From Paenibacillus lactis (GTDB lineage: Bacteria; Bacillota; Bacilli; Paenibacillales; Paenibacillaceae), in contig NZ_JAGGKI010000001.1 in assembly GCF_017873605.1 (NCBI RefSeq), positions 372,001 to 436,000 of the forward strand: a stretch of 64,000 bases of DNA, in the 5' to 3' direction. This document shows, piece after piece, positions 61,490 to 64,000 of the stretch; the first letter of the stretch is position 1; each line of letters opens with the position of its first letter. A program made the position numbers and the translations under genes. The notes below the pieces were generated by a model. That model had not been told where the DNA came from. It saw nothing but the letters and a program-made list of their open reading frames with translations, and made no database searches.

Positions 61490-62254
61490 ATGAAACGATT
61501 AGAAGACAAGATTGCATTGATTACAGGCGGAAGCCGAGGAATCGGCAAAGGAATCGCGCTTCGGCTGGCCGAAGAAGGGGCACTGGTCGTTGTTCATTAC
61601 GGAACCCGCCGGGATGCGGCGGATGAGGTTGTTCAGACCATACAGGACCAGGGCGGTCGAGCTATCGCTTTGGGTGCCAAGCTGGAATCGGTAGATGGAG
61701 TCAAGGGGCTTATTCATTCACTGGAAGAGGAGCTGCTTCGCATCACGGGAGACACCCGTTTCGATATTCTGGTGAATAACGCAGGCATCGGAACCTCAAG
61801 CACCTTCGAAGACACGACCGAGGAGGGCCTTGACGAGCTCCTTGCCGTTAATGTGAAGGCCCCGTTCTTCCTGGTTCAACAGGCCCTGCCACTCCTGCGT
61901 GACGGCGGTCGCATCGTCAACATCTCCTCCGGCGTGACGCGGATCGCCTATCCGCATATTATGGCCTACAACATCACAAAGGGCGCGATCAATACGTTTA
62001 CCTTGCATCTTGCCAAGCTGCTGGGCCCGCGCGGAATTACGGTGAACGCGGTGCTTCCAGGGATTGTGGACACCGACGTGAATGCATCCTGGCTGCACAC
62101 GCCGGAAGGACAACAGCATGCCGCGGAGATGTCCGCGCTTGGCCGAATCGGCCAACCGTCCGATATTGCGGATGTCGTGGCGTTTCTTGCATCAAGCGAC
62201 GGGCGCTGGGTAACGGGACAAATGGTTGACGCAACCGGCGGTTCTCATCTGTAA
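61490..62254 (+). CDS. SDR-family oxidoreductase
   Basis: A 254-residue SDR: TGGSRGIGKGIA near residue 12, HYGTR (Arg suggests NADP(H) preference), NNAGIG near 95, ISSGVTR and YNITK near 160. It is induced, by inference, from the MerR-type promoter. GAGTGGAG lies before the ATG. Possibly a 3-oxoacyl-type or aldo reductase for a toxic carbonyl; substrate unknown. Confidence 0.9.
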   Translation: MKRLEDKIALITGGSRGIGKGIALRLAEEGALVVVHYGTRRDAADEVVQTIQDQGGRAIALGAKLESVDGVKGLIHSLEEELLRITGDTRFDILVNNAGIGTSSTFEDTTEEGLDELLAVNVKAPFFLVQQALPLLRDGGRIVNISSGVTRIAYPHIMAYNITKGAINTFTLHLAKLLGPRGITVNAVLPGIVDTDVNASWLHTPEGQQHAAEMSALGRIGQPSDIADVVAFLASSDGRWVTGQMVDATGGSHL

Positions 62255-62262
62255 CTGTGAAG

Positions 62263-62312
62263 AAGGGCTATCCTTGCTCGGCAGTAACGCCAAGAAGGAT
62301 AGCCCTTATGCT
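62263..62312 (+). terminator. Intrinsic terminator
   Basis: AAGGGCTATCCTT pairs with AAGGATAGCCCTT around a 20-base loop, serving the SDR gene and, on the other strand, the sigma factor gene. Confidence 0.85.
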
Positions 62313-62370
62313 ATATTCTGCTGTTAATTGGATCTGTTAGTATGCTGCTCAATCAAGGTAGCTCTTTCCC

Positions 62371-63963
62371 TCAATTCGTTGTTCCATCGGATTCGCCCAT
62401 CCGCACAACCGACTTTCGCTCCGGGTCCCAGCGTAGTGACAGAGCCTCACCTTGCACATGCAGGCCTCCCACCCATTTGTCGATGATACCGGTGCGGGCA
62501 TCGCCGGCCTTTCCGGCTAATACCTCCCGGCCCAGATTCGTGACTTGCAGGACCCGATCTTGGAAATGCGGGGCGGCCTGCTTGAAGTCCGGAAACGGTG
62601 CTGTGCCATCAGTAACCAGCAGCGGGTCCGGCCCCTCCGTCAGCTTCGCAAGGTAAAACCAGAATTCCAGGTCCCCCATGCCGAGCATATGGAGCTGATC
62701 TCCTACCCTTCGGAACAACTTATACGGCTGATGAACTCCATCCGCTACAGCCTCTAACGTCGTCTGCTCGATGATTCCGAGCCCATTGCCCACAGAGGGC
62801 AGCCGGGCAAGATGGGCCTCGAATGCATCCCTTGCAAAAGGCAGCGCCGAGGAATCCACCTCCAGCATGCGCTGATGTTGCTCCGGCCGATCCGAGGTAT
62901 AGGCTTCCCACAACATGCTGCCGAGTGCAAGCTCGTCTTCTCCGATCGCGTGCCATGTGCCCGATAAAGTCTCGAGCTGCTCGGTGCTGAGCTGCCCCAG
63001 CCCGCGAAAAAGCTCAATGCCCGGGTAGGCGCCAATGCACAGCAGGCTCAGCTTCGTATTTCCCAATGACTGCTCCTTAAACCAATGCAGCAAATAGGAC
63101 AGCATGGTCTGGTCAAACAGGTCATGCTCAAACCAGAGCACGATTTCATCATATTTATGAAAATCTCGAAGCTTCCTCTCCTGCGACTCGCAGGTCTCGA
63201 TATATTCCTTCTCCGGAATCCCGAGCGTTTGCTCCAAATAGCGAGCCCTCGTTCTGCGATTATCCGGCTCGTCCATCCTCGGAAAGACCGGACCAAACGA
63301 ATAAAGCTCTCTCCACACCAGGATATCTCCTTGAATGTTCCCTTGCTTCAGCTTATCCCCCACTGAATCTCCGTTGACAATATGCAGCATACGCCTGCCT
63401 CCCTCATATAGATCGGTGAACACCGATACAAAGTCGGCTACATGAAGCGTGTTCTTCAGCTTCCGCCGGGCATCAAAGAGCCGCTTCTTCAAAGCTGCCA
63501 GAGATATATCCAGATATTGCGAAATCTCCTGCAGGCTGTAGCCTTGAAAATAATAGAGCTGAACCGCAATCCGCATGCCCGGCGGCAAATCCGCGATCGT
63601 GGCATGCAGCTGGCCGATCAATTCTTTCTTTTCCACAACCGTCTCCAGGCTCCGCTGGTCGCCAGCCGGCAATTCCATCTCGTGCAGCGGTAACGTCTGC
63701 AGCTGCTTGCGGCGCAGGTCCCTGTAGCACTGCCGCTCAACAATCACTTTGAACCATCCGGGAAAACGCCGGGGATCCTGCAGCTTATGCAGATTTGCAA
63801 AAGCCTCCGTAAAGGCCTCCTGCACGGCATCCTCCGCCGAGTGGGGATCCTGCAATTTATCGTAGGCTACGGCCAGCGCCATTCCGGTATAATGCCGGAC
63901 CAGGCTTTCCTGAGCCTCCGCACTGCCCTGCCGGGCTTCCTCTATCCACTGAAGCACGTTCAT
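62371..63963 (-). CDS. ECF sigma factor fused to a DUF1835-like domain
   Basis: A 530-residue protein, far longer than a normal ECF sigma factor. Residues 1-175 are sigma-70 regions 2 and 4 (LVRHYTGMALAVAYDKLQDPHSAEDAVQEAFTEAFANLHKLQDPRRFPGWF; later LPPGMRIAVQLYYFQGYSLQEISQYLDISLAALKKRLFDARRKLK). Residues about 190-320 resemble DUF1835 (MLHIVNGDSVGDKLKQ... VWRELYSFGPVF... WFEHDLFDQTMLSYLL), and the C-terminus continues as its usual partner region. AAAGGAGG precedes the ATG at 63963. No anti-sigma factor is adjacent in the window; the fused domain may sense or regulate. ECF identity is firm, the rest partly inference. Confidence 0.9.
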   Translation of the reverse strand: MNVLQWIEEARQGSAEAQESLVRHYTGMALAVAYDKLQDPHSAEDAVQEAFTEAFANLHKLQDPRRFPGWFKVIVERQCYRDLRRKQLQTLPLHEMELPAGDQRSLETVVEKKELIGQLHATIADLPPGMRIAVQLYYFQGYSLQEISQYLDISLAALKKRLFDARRKLKNTLHVADFVSVFTDLYEGGRRMLHIVNGDSVGDKLKQGNIQGDILVWRELYSFGPVFPRMDEPDNRRTRARYLEQTLGIPEKEYIETCESQERKLRDFHKYDEIVLWFEHDLFDQTMLSYLLHWFKEQSLGNTKLSLLCIGAYPGIELFRGLGQLSTEQLETLSGTWHAIGEDELALGSMLWEAYTSDRPEQHQRMLEVDSSALPFARDAFEAHLARLPSVGNGLGIIEQTTLEAVADGVHQPYKLFRRVGDQLHMLGMGDLEFWFYLAKLTEGPDPLLVTDGTAPFPDFKQAAPHFQDRVLQVTNLGREVLAGKAGDARTGIIDKWVGGLHVQGEALSLRWDPERKSVVRMGESDGTTN

Positions 63964-64000
63964 CTAACCCTCCTTTCCCGGTGTCTCTATCCCTTAAGTG

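Noticed and set aside
1..64000. CRISPR arrays, prophage, tRNA and rRNA genes
   Set aside because: No spaced direct repeats, no phage structural or integrase gene and no tRNA-like cloverleaf was seen on reading through the window.

Overview
The window is a chromosomal segment of about 55% GC from an endospore-forming Firmicute, most likely Paenibacillus or a close relative. This is inferred from a gerK-type germinant receptor operon (gerKA-gerKB-gerKC), Bce-type two-component/ABC modules, T-box leaders, strong AGGAGG ribosome binding sites with some GTG/TTG starts, and many glycoside-utilisation islands (GH67, GH4, GH92). No phage, CRISPR array, rRNA or tRNA gene was seen. The only mobile-type sequence is one short MITE-like inverted-repeat element.

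Layout. 1-4.5 kb: the end of an ABC-2 permease, a T-box-controlled seryl-tRNA synthetase, a Cof-type phosphatase and a luciferase-like oxidoreductase. 4.7-6.9 kb: a MarR/SDR/SDR operon with a palindromic operator. 7.1-11.4 kb: a copper island, csoR then copZ-copA plus a small siroheme/Fe-S reductase-like protein, with two near-identical CsoR operators. 11.9-17.8 kb: glucuronate catabolism, with uxaC-aguA diverging from uxuA-uxuB around a 34-bp palindrome. 18-21.5 kb: an AraC / sugar kinase / GH4 operon. 21.9-27.7 kb: nitrogen assimilation, with nirB-nirD-cobA on the minus strand and a divergent ANTAR regulator plus TrpD-like gene. The nirB leader has the two hexaloop hairpins and overlapping terminator expected of an ANTAR antitermination target, and GlnR/TnrA-type boxes lie on both sides.

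27.8-31.3 kb: branched-chain aminotransferase with a divergent LysR, an apparently intact T-box that now precedes a broken acetyltransferase gene, and an intact acetyltransferase. 31.8-33.1 kb: a macrolide phosphotransferase behind a long leader with a short upstream ORF containing Arg-Leu-Arg at codons 6-8, as in macrolide-stalled leader peptides, followed by an intrinsic terminator. 33.2-37.7 kb: cyanase plus a formate/nitrite-type channel, small unknown proteins and an RlmN-family methyltransferase. 38-40.3 kb: an FAD monooxygenase with two copies of a putative operator, and a TetR regulator. 40.4-44.7 kb: a phosphoesterase, a DeoR/EamA/phosphodiesterase operon and an isochorismatase-like hydrolase. 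45-48.4 kb: a GntR-type regulator with a GH92 mannosidase. 48.5-52.6 kb: the gerK operon. 52.7-54.2 kb: a large permease. 54.3-59.6 kb: BceR-BceS, the MITE-like element, BceA-BceB and an internally deleted DUF418 protein. 59.6-64 kb: a membrane protein, a MerR regulator with an SDR behind a MerR-type promoter, and an ECF sigma factor fused to a DUF1835-like domain.

The strongest observations are regulatory RNAs: the mph leader, the ANTAR target of nirB, and two T-boxes, one of them orphaned. All functions come from reading motifs by eye. No database search, folding program or alignment was run.
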